This document shows, in pieces, positions 1 through 11,848 of a stretch of DNA of 64,000 nucleotides. A program made the position numbers and the translations under genes. Source of the stretch: Turbatrix aceti. Its lineage: Eukaryota > Nematoda > Chromadorea > Rhabditida > Panagrolaimidae. The stretch covers positions 9,138,718-9,202,717 of the forward strand of contig OZ017768.1 of NCBI GenBank assembly GCA_963969345.1. Reading direction: 5' to 3'. Positions within the stretch are counted from its first letter, which is position 1, and every line of letters starts with the position of its first letter. The notes beneath the pieces were generated by a model that was given only the letters and a program-made list of their open reading frames with translations, had not been told where the DNA came from and made no database searches.

Positions 1-472
1 CAATCTTTTATCTACGTGAAAGGAAAATTAGTCCCTCGTTCAACTTTGTACTCCATTAATCACGTACGCCGCCTTTAACCCTGCCCTGAGCAAAAAGACT
101 TTTTGCCATGCTTCCGGCTCGTATTCATTTTTCATTTTAATGTTAACTGACACCAAAAATCAAGATCAACCTGGTTTGATATTGATTAATTTTTTTAGGA
201 AAAAAAAGAGAAACGAAACTCTGACCTGACATCCAACTCAACACAACTTGTTTGTGTGCTGTCCCTGTCACCATCGTCTTCGTTATCTCTCTCCTCTTTT
301 TTACCTACCCACACGCACACGTAGACAATTATATTTTTCTACATCATCATCATCATTGGACTAAAAAAAACGGGAACTGATTGTAACTAAAAAGTACAAC
401 GCAAACAAATTTCTTCTTGTCTCTAAATTGTGAACGCACCTAAAACTCGGCAATTTACTAATTGCCACGAGA
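1..472. other. Upstream region of the trehalose-6-phosphate phosphatase gene
   Basis: There is no convincing coding exon here. The stretch is AT-rich with a short CAT/ATC-type repeat near 343-356. It should contain the promoter and 5' UTR of the following gene, but I see no clear TATA box. Confidence 0.4.
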
Positions 473-3401
473 ATGACAATTGACGTGAGCAACGGAACAA
501 GCTCTGAAGAACAGTACGTGCCTGAGAACAAAATTGAAGGTAAGTAAATATTTTTTTCGTACATGGATTTCCCAGACTATATTTCATTCTCTTCAGATAA
601 TATGACTACTGACAACTCGACGTCCAAAAACAATGACACTACAACCACCGAATCTGTCGAAGAGTTCAAACTTTTTATGTACAAGGTAAGGCCATGTTTA
701 ACATAAAAGGGGATGAAAAGTAACAAAAAAAAGTACACAAGTGCTAGCCTAAAGACTAAAGAATCAATGATCAAGTGATGTATCGAGAGTCAACGATCAA
801 TCTAGAAAAGAAAGCTTTGTAGGCCACAGCGTGCACAAAATACCCCAAAAAAACACAATAGATCAGAGCACGTAGGCCGAAAGTAAGAAGAAACGAGAAG
901 AAGAAGAGTAAAAGTAACGATTGAACGTCCAAGTTCTGTAGAAGTAACGTTAGTGTACATGTTACTCTTTGAACGATTTTGGATACGGTAGGGGAGTATG
1001 AATGGAATGACAAATTTCGTTTCGAGATCATCTTTTCGTTTTCTGTGGTTTACATTCGTTCTTTTTTACGATAGTTTTTCTTCCAATCTTTTGTATTTTT
1101 TTATAAATTTTATATCTTTTGGTATGTTTATTTACCATCACGCGGAGTTGTGTGGGGTAATCTTTGGCTTGTTGTTTTTATAGTGACTGATAAAACAACC
1201 ACACGGGGGAAAAGGCTGATTGTTGTTTATTTTGATGAAGTGCCTCCTGCAAAACGCTTTTTTATTACAGACCCAGGAAGTTCGGCGATCGATAGTCACG
1301 GAATTGCTGAAAAGTGGACGGGTATCCCCTGACCTGATCGCTGGCCTTCACGCTACGTTCGAACTTTTGACAAATGCGAATACCAAATCCTTCCTTCGCC
1401 AGATGGTCGTCAACGCAAATCGACGATTTGAAATCAATATCCGTGACGAAATTGTTGGACTTGAAAAGGACATTAGCTACCTGAAGGAAATCAATAGGAT
1501 CGCTGAAACTTACAACCTGAATTCTCTGACCGAAATTCGCAAAAAAGTGGACCTGGCTTCGATCCTCGCACGATACCATCCCATTTCACAGGAAAAATTC
1601 TACGAAGAAGTCGACGCGTGTACGGCTTTTCTAAAAACCTACGCGGAAAGCGCCGTCGCAGACGGCAGAAAGCCTATCCTGATCACCGACTGGGATGGCA
1701 CGATGAAGGATTACTGCTCGCAGTACGCAACCAACCTCCAGCCTGTCTTCAGCGCCGTCGGCATGGCACAGTTTTCGGAGTTGTTCACGCGACTCTCCGC
1801 GGTTCTTACGGCCGGGCCGTTGAAGGGACCTGGTATTCTCGACCTCACGGCACTCCCCATCGATGGATCCATGCTGTTTAGCGGCAGCTGGGGTAGAGAA
1901 TGGTGGCTCAAGGGAAAACGTCTCGTACACAACAATGATATCTCTTTGGAGGGTATCGATACGCTTAATCGCTTCAATGACGAGGTTTGTCGGGATTTTG
2001 AGAGGAAAATGGGGGATGACGTTGAAATTACGGTATTACGAGTGGATTGTCGTTACTTATGCAACAGTGTTTGGTGGTATGGCCTAAAATTTGTTTTCGT
2101 ACAATTTTTTAGTTCAGTCATATTTTTTTGGCCTCAAATTGTTTTTTTATGGAAAAAAATTACGGTATCACTATCGTTACTCGAATAACAACAATTTTTT
2201 GAATGGTATAGTAATTTTTTGCACTAAAATTAGGTTTTATCATGTTTTCGGCCATATCGTATCGTTGTTGGCCTAAAATTGTTTTATTACGGTAGATAAC
2301 GATGCGCATACGGTATTACTGACCGGAACCTACCGTTATAACTCGAATAACACTTTGCTACTGTATAGTAACTTTTTTTGCCAAAATTTACTGTTTTTCG
2401 TTTTTTTTTATTGTATCGTAACTTTTTCAGCCTAAATTGTCGTTATTCAGTTTTTTTCTTTTTGGACTAATTTCTCATTATTTTTCGTATTTTTCAGATG
2501 CAAAACCTTCTCCACGACCAGGATTACTGTCAATTCGCGCTCGTCGGCAGCGGAGTTCAATGGAAAGTAGATCGCCTGACGCTCGGCATCCAAACTGTCT
2601 GCAAACACGTTCCGGACGATCTTTCCCACAAATACCAGGATCAAATCAGAGAACGCATGCATCGCGTCGATCCTAATGAATCCGTATGTTTTATTTTTTT
2701 GCTGAAAATTGTTTTGACGACTTGATTTGACTTTAGATGCTCCACTACGATCCCTCGACGGAATACGAAGTCGAAGTCGTCATCCACAACGATGGCACGA
2801 TCTGGAACAAGGCAAATGGCGTCGCTCTCATTGTTAAGACGATGAACGATACTCTCGAGCCTCCAGGACGCATTCTGATCTGCGGTGATACGAACAGCGA
2901 TCTTCCCATGGTCGAATACGCGACTTCGAAGAATCCTGAGGTTTGTGGACTTTTTTTGGCGAAAAGGGTGTAATGGTTTATTTGGGTTGCAGGGCACAAT
3001 GGCACTCTTTGTAACAATGAAAGAAGACACGCGTAACCGTCTGGCAAAGATTGTATCATCGGGTGAACGCATGTGCGTTGTTTCGTGCCCTGACGTTATC
3101 CACGCGGCCATGGATCGTGTCATCAAGCAGACTAAAGTGAGTTTTTTTTGTTCTTTGCGTCAGAAAAATTGACAAAATGATGTTTTTCGCGTGTATGGCC
3201 ATCTTTTTAGCGATGCATGTATTTTTTGTTGTTCACTTTTTTTTCGGAAGCGCTTCTCGAAATGTTGCATAACGATAGAAAAGGCTGTTTTTGGAAGTTG
3301 CATACCGAAAAAAAACCATTTCAAGAAAAAAGTGCACTTTTCGTGCTGAAACCATAAAAAATATTTTTTTTCTGCAAAACAAATGTTGTTTTTTTCAGTG
3401 A
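473..3401 (+). CDS. gob-1: Trehalose-6-phosphate phosphatase, nematode GOB-1 type
   Basis: This enzyme removes phosphate from trehalose 6-phosphate, the last step of trehalose synthesis; in nematodes loss of this family is toxic because the phosphorylated intermediate accumulates. Exons read 473-539, 597-685, 1271-1984, 2498-2683, 2737-2940, 2993-3136; all phases join. After the last donor the next acceptor (3397-3398) is followed directly by TGA (3399-3401); reading through would instead stop at 3172. The product is about 468 residues. HAD-phosphatase signatures are visible: DWDGTMKDY near residues 192-200 (nucleophile and acid/base aspartates) and GDTNSD near 402-407 (metal-binding loop). 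The first two exons encode a Ser/Thr/Asn-rich, non-conserved leader, and an N-terminal helical region (VRRSIVTELLKSGRVSPDLI) precedes the catalytic core, as in the nematode family. The 5' exons are inferred from phase and a good start; the rest is secure. Confidence 0.88.
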
Positions 3402-4281
3402 ATGGATGAACGTGATCACCCACAGTACGGTAACTAGGGCCTAATTATTATTTTGCGTCCAATTATTTTTCTTATTTTTCAATTTTCTGTCTTACAAAAA
3501 CAAAAATCGATACGTGGATGGTATACTTGAATTTTATTTGACCACTATGATGATGATGACGATGATACACGTACAAGTTTCGTTCCTCGACCACCCACCC
3601 ACCCATCGCCTGTAATTCTAATTTGACCATCTTCCTGCTTCGGCTGTTGGCTCCTGTTCCCTTTCGTTTTCGCGTCGATTGCCGAAACTGACCTACCACC
3701 CGGCCCAACCCGACTGACCATCATTTACACCGACAACAAATCATCTTTGAATTGTTTATGCTAACGTGATTATTTTTGTATGTGTCTATTCGTCTTTTAT
3801 GGGTAAAAATGAGCGATGTTAGATGCGATCANNNNNNNNNNNNNNNNNNNNNNNNNNNNNNNNNNNNNNNNNNNNNNNNNNNNNNNNNNNNNNNNNNNNN
3901 NNNNNNNNNNNNNNNNNNNNNNNNNNNNNNNNNNNNNNNNNNNNNNNNNNNNNNNNNNNNNNNNNNNNNNNNNNNNNNNNNNNNNNNNNNNNNNNNNNNN
4001 NNNNNNNNNNNNNNNNNNNNNNNNNNNNNNNATGAAATTATCAAAAAAAAAAGTGAATTGCGTGATGCGCATTTTTTTCGGCTGCTTTGAGGAGTCGAAA
4101 AAAATTGAGGCGGAGAAGAGAAGTTGATGATACTTTTTCACACGCATACCTAATCGAGGGGTCGCGGCTAGCAGCAGTGGCAGAAAAAGTCTGCTGCCGA
4201 AGATGGTAGGACTGTTTTGGCTGCTCGAAAGCAGGGTTGTCTAGCTGGCCAAAATTGTCGAGTCGAACTTTCGAACCGCTC
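3402..4281. other. Intergenic stretch with assembly gap
   Basis: This holds the 3' flank of the phosphatase gene, a short GATGATGATG-type repeat near 3550-3562, the N gap and the flank of the large foldback element. I see no gene in it. Confidence 0.5.
3832..4031. other. Assembly gap of 200 N
   Basis: Positions 3832-4031 are all N. The round length of 200 suggests a placeholder, so the true distance is unknown. Translated frames across it are meaningless. Confidence 0.99.
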
Positions 4282-4283
4282 TA

Positions 4284-4490
4284 CAGTGCGTTCAGAAAGG
4301 ATAGGCCCACCCTTAAAATTGAGGTTTTCTGTAAAACGGTGACAGCTACGACCACGGGAGTAAGCTTGTTCGATTCAGCGTGCAAAGTTACCCTAGACTG
4401 CCTACCTTTGGAATCAATCCTCGGCAAAATGCGGTCAGAAAAAAATTAATTGTGTTTTTCGACCGTTCAGAAAGGATAGGCCCACTTTCG
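4284..4490 (+). repeat. Left end of the foldback element with two directly repeated binding-site-like motifs
   Basis: GTTCAGAAAGGATAGGCCCA occurs at the tip (from 4290) and again in the same direction from 4465, 175 bp inside. The mirrored pair lies at the right end (about 10064-10085 and 10239-10259). This is the IR/DR layout known for some Tc1-like transposons, where each end carries two transposase sites. The binding role is inferred. Confidence 0.75.
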
Positions 4491-5532
4491 ATTTTATTGG
4501 AATTATTTATTTTTTGATACGCCAAATCACCGCAAACGTTGTTGGAGCAACACACATGTTGATTGTGATTAAAATTATTAATAACTGGGACACTAGGCAT
4601 GCTTCTGATAAAAATTTTGGCCCTCTCAATGCAAATTATACCCCCAACATCAATAATGCCTTCCTGAGAGTCGTTGAGTTCTGCGAACCCACGTCTGTTA
4701 GCCCATACAGTACTGCCATGATGCTCCCTTAAATTTCCAACAAGTATTAACACAGGACACTCCATGTTGCTTGTCAGAAAATTTATTTTATTTAAAAAAA
4801 GGAAGTTGATGTGGGGGGACCTGGGGTGTTTCGATCCATTTCTTATTCAAAAAATTTTTTTTTGATGCGTTGATGTTGACAAAATTGTTGGAAATAATGA
4901 TTCCGAACAACGCAGTACAAACCCACGTTAATCTGACGCATCACAAAATTCAGGGCGACTAGTTCGTTGATAGGCCGAAACACAAGTTAGATGTCAAGTT
5001 CCGAGTTTCAACTTTTTTGTTAAATTTTAGGATGTGTGTTATGTAAAACAATCAGAAAACGTTCAACCTTGATTGTTTTGATGATTGTATGCGTTAATGG
5101 AGATATACGTTTCACTAGAGCAGCGATGACATAAGACGCGGACAATAAAAATTTTTTTTACTACCCATTTTTTCTAGCATTTTTTTATTCCGAATTTGTG
5201 GCCTTACAGTTTTCTGATTTTTGCGTTTTGAAGACAAAAAGCTTCTAAGGTTTGTCACAGAAGCAAACACCTTGTTTTATTGCATTTATTTAATGCACAC
5301 TTTGAAACATCATGAGCAACAAAATTTTATACAAAAATGCTCAAAAAGCATCAGTACATTTAAAGTTTGTGTCATTAGATGCATTTTATTTCAATTTAGC
5401 TGTTTTTGTTCATGGGTTTTGGTGCAGAACAATATTTGGTATTTTCTCACATTTTGCTTCTAAATTTTATCATAGATGCTTTTTTATTCATAATTCACTC
5501 AAAATCAAAACAGAGAAACACAACAGGAAAAT

Positions 5533-5765
5533 GGCGAGTGTCGCGGAATGCAGCGCTGAAAAGAGAGAAATAAAAGTGCGCGCACACGAACGTCTCGCAT
5601 TTGGCGAGTGTCGCGGATTGCAGCGTTGAAAAGAGCGAAAGAAAAGTGCGCGCACACGAACGTCTCGCATTTGGCGAGTGTCGCGGATTGCAGCGTTGAA
5701 AAGAGAGAAATAAAAGTGCGCGCACACGAACGTCTCGCATTTGGCGAGTGTCGCGGAATGCAGCA
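5533..5765 (+). repeat. 70-bp tandem repeat, about 3.3 copies (left arm)
   Basis: Units begin with GGCGAGTGTCGCGGA at 5533, 5603, 5673 and 5743, an exact 70-bp period. Each carries GTGCGCGCACACGAACGTCT and an AAGAGMGAAA segment. Units differ by only a few bases, so the array is young or homogenised. Confidence 0.9.
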
Positions 5766-6352
5766 TCGAATTTGCCGAGGGTTGCGGCGCGCCGCGATCG
5801 CTAGAGGGGAAAAATGAACAAAATACAACGAATACAGTTAATAAAATTAGGTAAGGTACAGATAATTAGCTTTTCTTTGTTTGCAGATTCTGACGGATTC
5901 TGATCGTCGCTGTCATCGTAATGTTGATGGAAACTTGCCGTCAGCGTTTCATAATCGCCGCGTTGTGGTGGACGATGAATCTTTTTGTGTCGGCGCAAAG
6001 TAAGATTGTCGATTCACGTGGAGTCGCGATAGCATTTTTGAGCGTTATCCTGGTAGACGTGGAGTAAAAAGCGTGCTTACATTGCTCATAAGAATTTGAT
6101 CTAAAAAAATCTTGAATCAAAATAATTTTTTTCTGAAAAATCCTTACCATACGAGCCAGTATCTGCCGGTGTCACCTGCCGTGGACATCGTTGATGCGAC
6201 GTGAACAGAAAGATGACGTCGAGAATCGATACAACAACGTTGATTGTTCAAAAAATGTAAAGTGAGGAAAATTCGCGTTCTGCACAAAAAACGTGCGCAC
6301 GCTCGTAGTGAATGCGTTGTTCGTCCGTCTGTCCAGACGTTCAGAATTTTTT

Positions 6353-8266
6353 GGTGAAGGGTCGGACCGATTTGATAGTTATCACAGCGCGTGGCATCTA
6401 ATGGAAGCATAGCACGCGCCGGCTGTCTGAACGATCCTTCTTTCCCTGGTCCCTCACTGCTTTTTCTTTGTTCAGCGCGCGTCGCACTCATGACGAGAGA
6501 TTTTCCCGCTGCCCGAGCGCGCTGGTCGAATTAGTTGCAAAAAAGGAATCTTGGGCCAAATTGGAAATTTTTCACTTTTTCAAATTAGATTTGTAATTAG
6601 AATAATATTTGAAGCATTTTGATATGTTTTTCAGAATTGTGGGACAATTTTTGATCAAAATCGAGTAGGGTTCGGAAGAAAAAATCCACAGGGCTTCAAA
6701 ATACAGGTAAAAAGCTGAAAATTTCAGTGTAGACTAAAAACAAAATTTCCTTTCGAATGGCATACTCAGTTTTTTGAGTGCGTGTCGATAAATGTCCGAA
6801 AAAACGGTTTTTTTCGGAAATTTGAAAAATTCGGAACATATTAGAACATTGATCAAAAAATGAATATCACAAATCGAAAGCGCAATATCTTTTTTACCTA
6901 CTGTGAAATTTTCACGGACTTACCATATCCCTGGGGCATACGGTAGCGATTCTCCCGAACCATACTTGTTCAAACGCCTGAGGCTATGAGGTAAGAGCGC
7001 TGCAGAACAAAGTGAGATAAAACATCTTGTAAGAAATTTTTCGGCCTACAAAATCGTGTAACTCCGGAATTTTTATCTATTTTTTTGGCTTCGCAATTTT
7101 AATTCGCGCAACATACACTCATTTTTGGTACCAATTTTCCGAAAATTGAAATCGAAAAAGTGGGGTCTGGGGGAAAAATCGGCATTCGTTCAGTTTGAAA
7201 GCAATATTGCTGAAAATTTCAGTATAGGAGTAAAAATGAATTCTAAATGCGGTGATGATATTCATTTTTTTCAATTTCGACCGAAAAATTCCTAAAAGTT
7301 CGAATTTTCGAAAAAAAAGCATTTTTTGGAACTTTTTCGAACATTTAAAAACAAAATAATACAATTTTTGAATTCTTCAGGGTTTTTTACGTCTGGGATC
7401 AAGATTCACGCTACAACGCTCCAAAACTGTGTCAATGGCGAATTTTCCCCCAGACCCCACTTTTTCGATTTCAATTTTCGGAAAATTGGTACCAAAAATG
7501 AGTGTATGTTGCGCGAATTAAAATTGCGAAGCCAAAAAAATAGATAAAAATTCGGAGTTACACGATTTTGTAGGCCGAAAAATTTCTTACAAGATGTTTT
7601 ATCTCACTTTGTTCTGCAGCGCTTTACCTCATAGCCTCAGGCGTTTGAACAAGTATGGTTCGGGAGAATCGCTACCGTATGCCCCAGGGATATGGTAAGT
7701 CTCGTGAAAATTTCACAGTAGATAAAAAAGATATTGCGCTTTCGATTTGTGATATTCATTTTTTGATCAATGTTCTAATATGTTCCGAATTTTTCAAATT
7801 TCCGAAAAAAACCGTTTTTTCGGACATTTATCGACACGCACTCAAAAAACTGAGTATGCCATTCGAAAGGAAATTTTGTTTTTAGTCTACACTGAAATTT
7901 TCAGCTTTTTACCTGTATTTTGAAGCCCTGTGGATTTTTTCTTCCGAACCCTACTCGATTTTGATCAAAAATTGTCCCACAATTCTGAAAAACATATCAA
8001 AATGCTTCAAATATTATTCTAATTACAAATCTAATTTGAAAAAGTGAAAAATTTCCAATTTGGCCCAAGATTCCTTTTTTGCAACTAATTCGACCAGCGC
8101 GCTCGGGCAGCGGGAAAATCTCTCGTCATGAGTGCGACGCGCGCTGAACAAAGAAAAAGCAGTGAGGGACCAGGGAAAGAAGGATCGTTCAGACAGCCGG
8201 CGCGTGCTATGCTTCCATTAGATGCCACGCGCTGTGATAACTATCAAATCGGTCCGACCCTTCACC
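6353..8266. repeat. 1.9-kb inner foldback unit, copy 1
   Basis: The inner part of the large palindrome, bounded by GGTGAAGGGTCGGACCGATT at 6353 and its complement near 8266, is closely related to the element at 24313-26205. Both have arms of about 0.8 kb around a loop of about 250 bp. The family therefore exists outside the large element, and the large one may have formed by insertion or capture of this unit. Confidence 0.75.
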
Positions 8267-8853
8267 AAAAAATTCTGAACGTCTGGACAGACGGACGAAC
8301 AACGCATTCACTACGAGCGTGCGCACGTTTTTTGTGCAGAACGCGAATTTTCCTCACTTTACATTTTTTGAACAATCAACGTTGTTGTATCGATTCTCGA
8401 CGTCATCTTTCTGTTCACGTCGCATCAACGATGTCCACGGCAGGTGACACCGGCAGATACTGGCTCGTATGGTAAGGATTTTTCAGAAAAAAATTATTTT
8501 GATTCAAGATTTTTTTAGATCAAATTCTTATGAGCAATGTAAGCACGCTTTTTACTCCACGTCTACCAGGATAACGCTCAAAAATGCTATCGCGACTCCA
8601 CGTGAATCGACAATCTTACTTTGCGCCGACACAAAAAGATTCATCGTCCACCACAACGCGGCGATTATGAAACGCTGACGGCAAGTTTCCATCAACATTA
8701 CGATGACAGCGACGATCAGAATCCGTCAGAATCTGCAAACAAAGAAAAGCTAATTATCTGTACCTTACCTAATTTTATTAACTGTATTCGTTGTATTTTG
8801 TTCATTTTTCCCCTCTAGCGATCGCGGCGCGCCGCAACCCTCGGCAAATTCGA

Positions 8854-9087
8854 TGCTGCATTCCGCGACACTCGCCAAATGCGAGACGTTCGTGTGCGCG
8901 CACTTTTATTTCTCTCTTTTCAACGCTGCAATCCGCGACACTCGCCAAATGCGAGACGTTCGTGTGCGCGCACTTTTCTTTCGCTCTTTTCAACGCTGCA
9001 ATCCGCGACACTCGCCAAATGCGAGACGTTCGTGTGCGCGCACTTTTATTTCTCTCTTTTCAGCGCTGCATTCCGCGACACTCGCCA
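8854..9087 (-). repeat. 70-bp tandem repeat, mirrored copy (right arm)
   Basis: This is the reverse-complement copy of the array at 5533-5765, with the same number of units in the same order of variants, as expected from the palindromic structure. Confidence 0.88.
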
Positions 9088-10266
9088 TTTTCCTGTTGTG
9101 TTTCTCTGTTTTGATTTTGAGTGAATTATGAATAAAAAAGCATCTGCACATAGAGGTAAAATGTGAGAAAAATGCAATAAATGAAAACGACGATTTCAAC
9201 TTCAACAAATTCACCAAAAACACGATCTCTACTTCTATATCCAGCCACATTTCACATTTACGTTTCATAATTATAAAAAACAGCGATGATCAGCATCTGT
9301 CTGGCGTTTTCGATTTGGCTTGCCAAAAAATGTGCGATTTGACATCATTGTCCGTCTGACAATCGTATAAGAAGTTTTTTTGCAATTATTACGCCATAAT
9401 AAAATTCAATCATGACGACTGAAGTTTTTCAAAGAAATACACGTTTTGATGGCATCAAACTTCTTCAAGAAGTAGCTTTTAAAAAAAAGCGAGAAAAAAT
9501 GGGTAGTAAAAAAAATTTTTATTGTCCGCGTCTTACATCATATTAAAGTCTGAAGCAAGTTAGTGTTAATTGTTGCATTTATCAAACCTTCAGCATAGCG
9601 TTTGTCAGAGGTCCGATGTACGGAAAATCATAATGAAATGTTTAGTAGCATTATTTCCAACAATTTTGTCAACGTCAACGCATCAAAAAAAATTTTTTTG
9701 AATAAGAAATGGATCGAAACACCCCAGGTCCCCCCACATCAACTTCCTTTTTTTAAATAAAATAAATTTTCTGACAAGCAACATGGAGTGTCCTGTGTTG
9801 ATACTTGTTGGAAATTTAAGGGAGCATCATGGCAGTACTGTATGGGCTAACAGACGTAGGTTCGCGGAACTCACCGACTCTCAGGAAGGCATTATTGATG
9901 TTGGGGGTATAATTTGCATTGAGAGGGCCAAAATTTTTATCAGAAGCATGCCTAGTGTCCCAGTTATTAATAATTTTAATCACAATCAACATGTGTGTTG
10001 CTCCAACAACGTTTGCGGTGATTTGGCGTATCAAAAAATAAATAATTCCAATAAAATCGAAAGTGGGCCTATCCTTTCTGAACGGTCGAAAAACACAATT
10101 AATTTTTTTCTGACCGCATTTTGCCGAGGATTGATTCCAAAAGTAGGCAGTCTAGGGTAACTTTGCACGCTGAATCGAACGAGCCTACTCCCGTGGTCGT
10201 AGCTGTCACCGTTTTACAGAAAACCTCAATTTTAAGGGTGGGCCTATCCTTTCTGAACGCACTGTA

Positions 10267-11848
10267 TAATCCTAAAGTCGAGTTTCGAGCGAGCTGCTCG
10301 AAATTTTGATTTGAGTTTTCAATATATTTGTTATGGTTTAAAAAATATTGAAACTTCGAATTAAAATTTTGTAAAACATTTTTTTTGGTAAAAAAAACAG
10401 AATTTTTTTTATTTCGATAAATTTATAAAATAAAAAAATTTTCAGTTTTTTTTACCAAAAAAATGTTCTTCAAAATTTTAATTCGAAGATTCAATATTTT
10501 TTTAAAAAATAACAAATTTTTTTTCTATTTTATAATTTTTATAAATGGTGCAAAGAACAAATTGTTTTTTGCCATCAGAAAATTAGCAGAAACGGACCAA
10601 TAAAATGCAATATTTTTGATAAAAACCCCACAATTTTATAAAAACTTGACACAAAAATCCTTGTCTCGAGTTTCGAGCGGGCTGTTTAAAATCTCGAAAA
10701 TCGTTCTAAGTTCGAACGACGACTCTGCTGAAAAGAGAGGCCGAGATCTCGGCCTTTCTTTTCTATTGTCAGCGTTTTTTTGATCGAGCCACGATGAATC
10801 ATCCTCCTTCCCTCGCCTGTCTGACGGGGCATTTCGGCTTCTTTAACGTTGAATAATTTTTTTTGTGCATTGCGATTCCTTTTTTTGGGCGTACGGGGTA
10901 ATTACACTCACATCAATCAGTCAGCCATGCTATTTAGAAAAAAAAACGATAGAAGCATTTGACTAACGTATTGGATGGTTGTCTGGTTGCCGGTTGACTC
11001 CGTTGCACTCCTCAGTCAATTTTTGACCTTGACCTATGCATGCGTGCTATTTTTGTTACCCCGTTAATTTTGAGTCTAAAATTGGATGAGCGATCAGTTT
11101 TTTTTTATTTTTGCGGAACGTTTGCCAAATTTGTATTGAAAAAAAAACAAAGATTTTTTCACGAACGAAGACCACACGTTTTTTTTAATTTTGGCAAACC
11201 TTGAATAAAACTTTTTTTTGATGGTATCGTAATTTTTTTTAGCTTGAAATTAGTTTTTTTTCAATTTTTTTGTTTGATCGTAGCGTAATTTTTTGATCCA
11301 AAATTTCTATGATTTTTTGTAAAAAACACAAAACTGTGTATTTTAGGTTTTTTTCGAGCAGGCTTTTTTGAATTTTTTTTATGGATAAAATGAAGTAGAA
11401 AAATGTTTTTTTACCATTTTATGATCCACTAACCAAAATTTGTACCTTTTTTGTTCGTTTTTTTCTGTTCAAAAAATTTATCTGTTTGTTCCGAACTCAT
11501 TCTTGTTTATTTTGACAGCTGTAAATTATGCCCTGGCTTTTTGACAAGTCGTAAATCCACTTTTTCTATGCCTTTTGGTTCTTCAATTTTGGCATTTTCA
11601 TTTTTGTTAACTCTTCTGTCGATCTTAACGGCCGTCTTTCAGCTTTTTATGCGTTCGTTTCCCGGAAAAGCCTTTGTATGCCTTTTAAAATCGATTTTCC
11701 TTCTTTGAACACGAATTTTGACTAATCCAGGATTTGCCAAGCAATAAAAACGCTCGACAACGGCTTATTTATCTCTTTTGCTTTCCTAAGACGTCCTTTT
11801 TCTTCCAGATGCCTTCGCCCCGGTTCGGCACAGTCAAATGACCGAGCC
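10267..11848. other. AT-rich intergenic region with an inverted repeat
   Basis: There is no gene. An imperfect inverted repeat with arms of about 70 bp lies at roughly 10335-10400 and 10440-10510 (TTCGAATTAAAATTTT and its complement). The rest is homopolymer-rich. Just before the next gene the sequence TTTCTTCCAG (about 11800-11810) could be a splice acceptor for an upstream leader exon. Confidence 0.45.

Larger units (their letters stand above)
4284..10264. mobile_element. 6-kb Tc1/mariner-like foldback element (near-complete palindrome)
   Basis: The element runs from CAGTGCGTTCAGAAAGGATA at 4284 to its reverse complement ending at 10264, with TA on both sides (4282-4283 and 10265-10266), the target duplication of Tc1/mariner transposons. 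The arms are inverted copies along almost the whole length: 5488-7180 pairs with 7437-9131 nearly perfectly, while about 4900-5120 and 5180-5480 have diverged or unequal partners on the right. A single-copy loop of about 255 bp lies near 7182-7437. I found no transposase-like protein; the largest frames (115 and 125 residues, mirrored in both arms) match nothing I recognise, so it is most likely non-autonomous. It contains a 70-bp tandem array and a 1.9-kb foldback unit that also occurs elsewhere in the window. Confidence 0.85.

Noticed and set aside
3776..4147. Frames spanning the first N gap
   Set aside because: They consist mostly of X residues.
6144..6491. 115-residue frame mirrored at 8128-8475 in the foldback element
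   Set aside because: It is identical in both arms only because the arms are copies; composition is not protein-like and it matches no transposase pattern.
10410..10560. AT-rich tract as a possible replication origin
   Set aside because: AT richness alone is general in the intergenic DNA here and gives no support.
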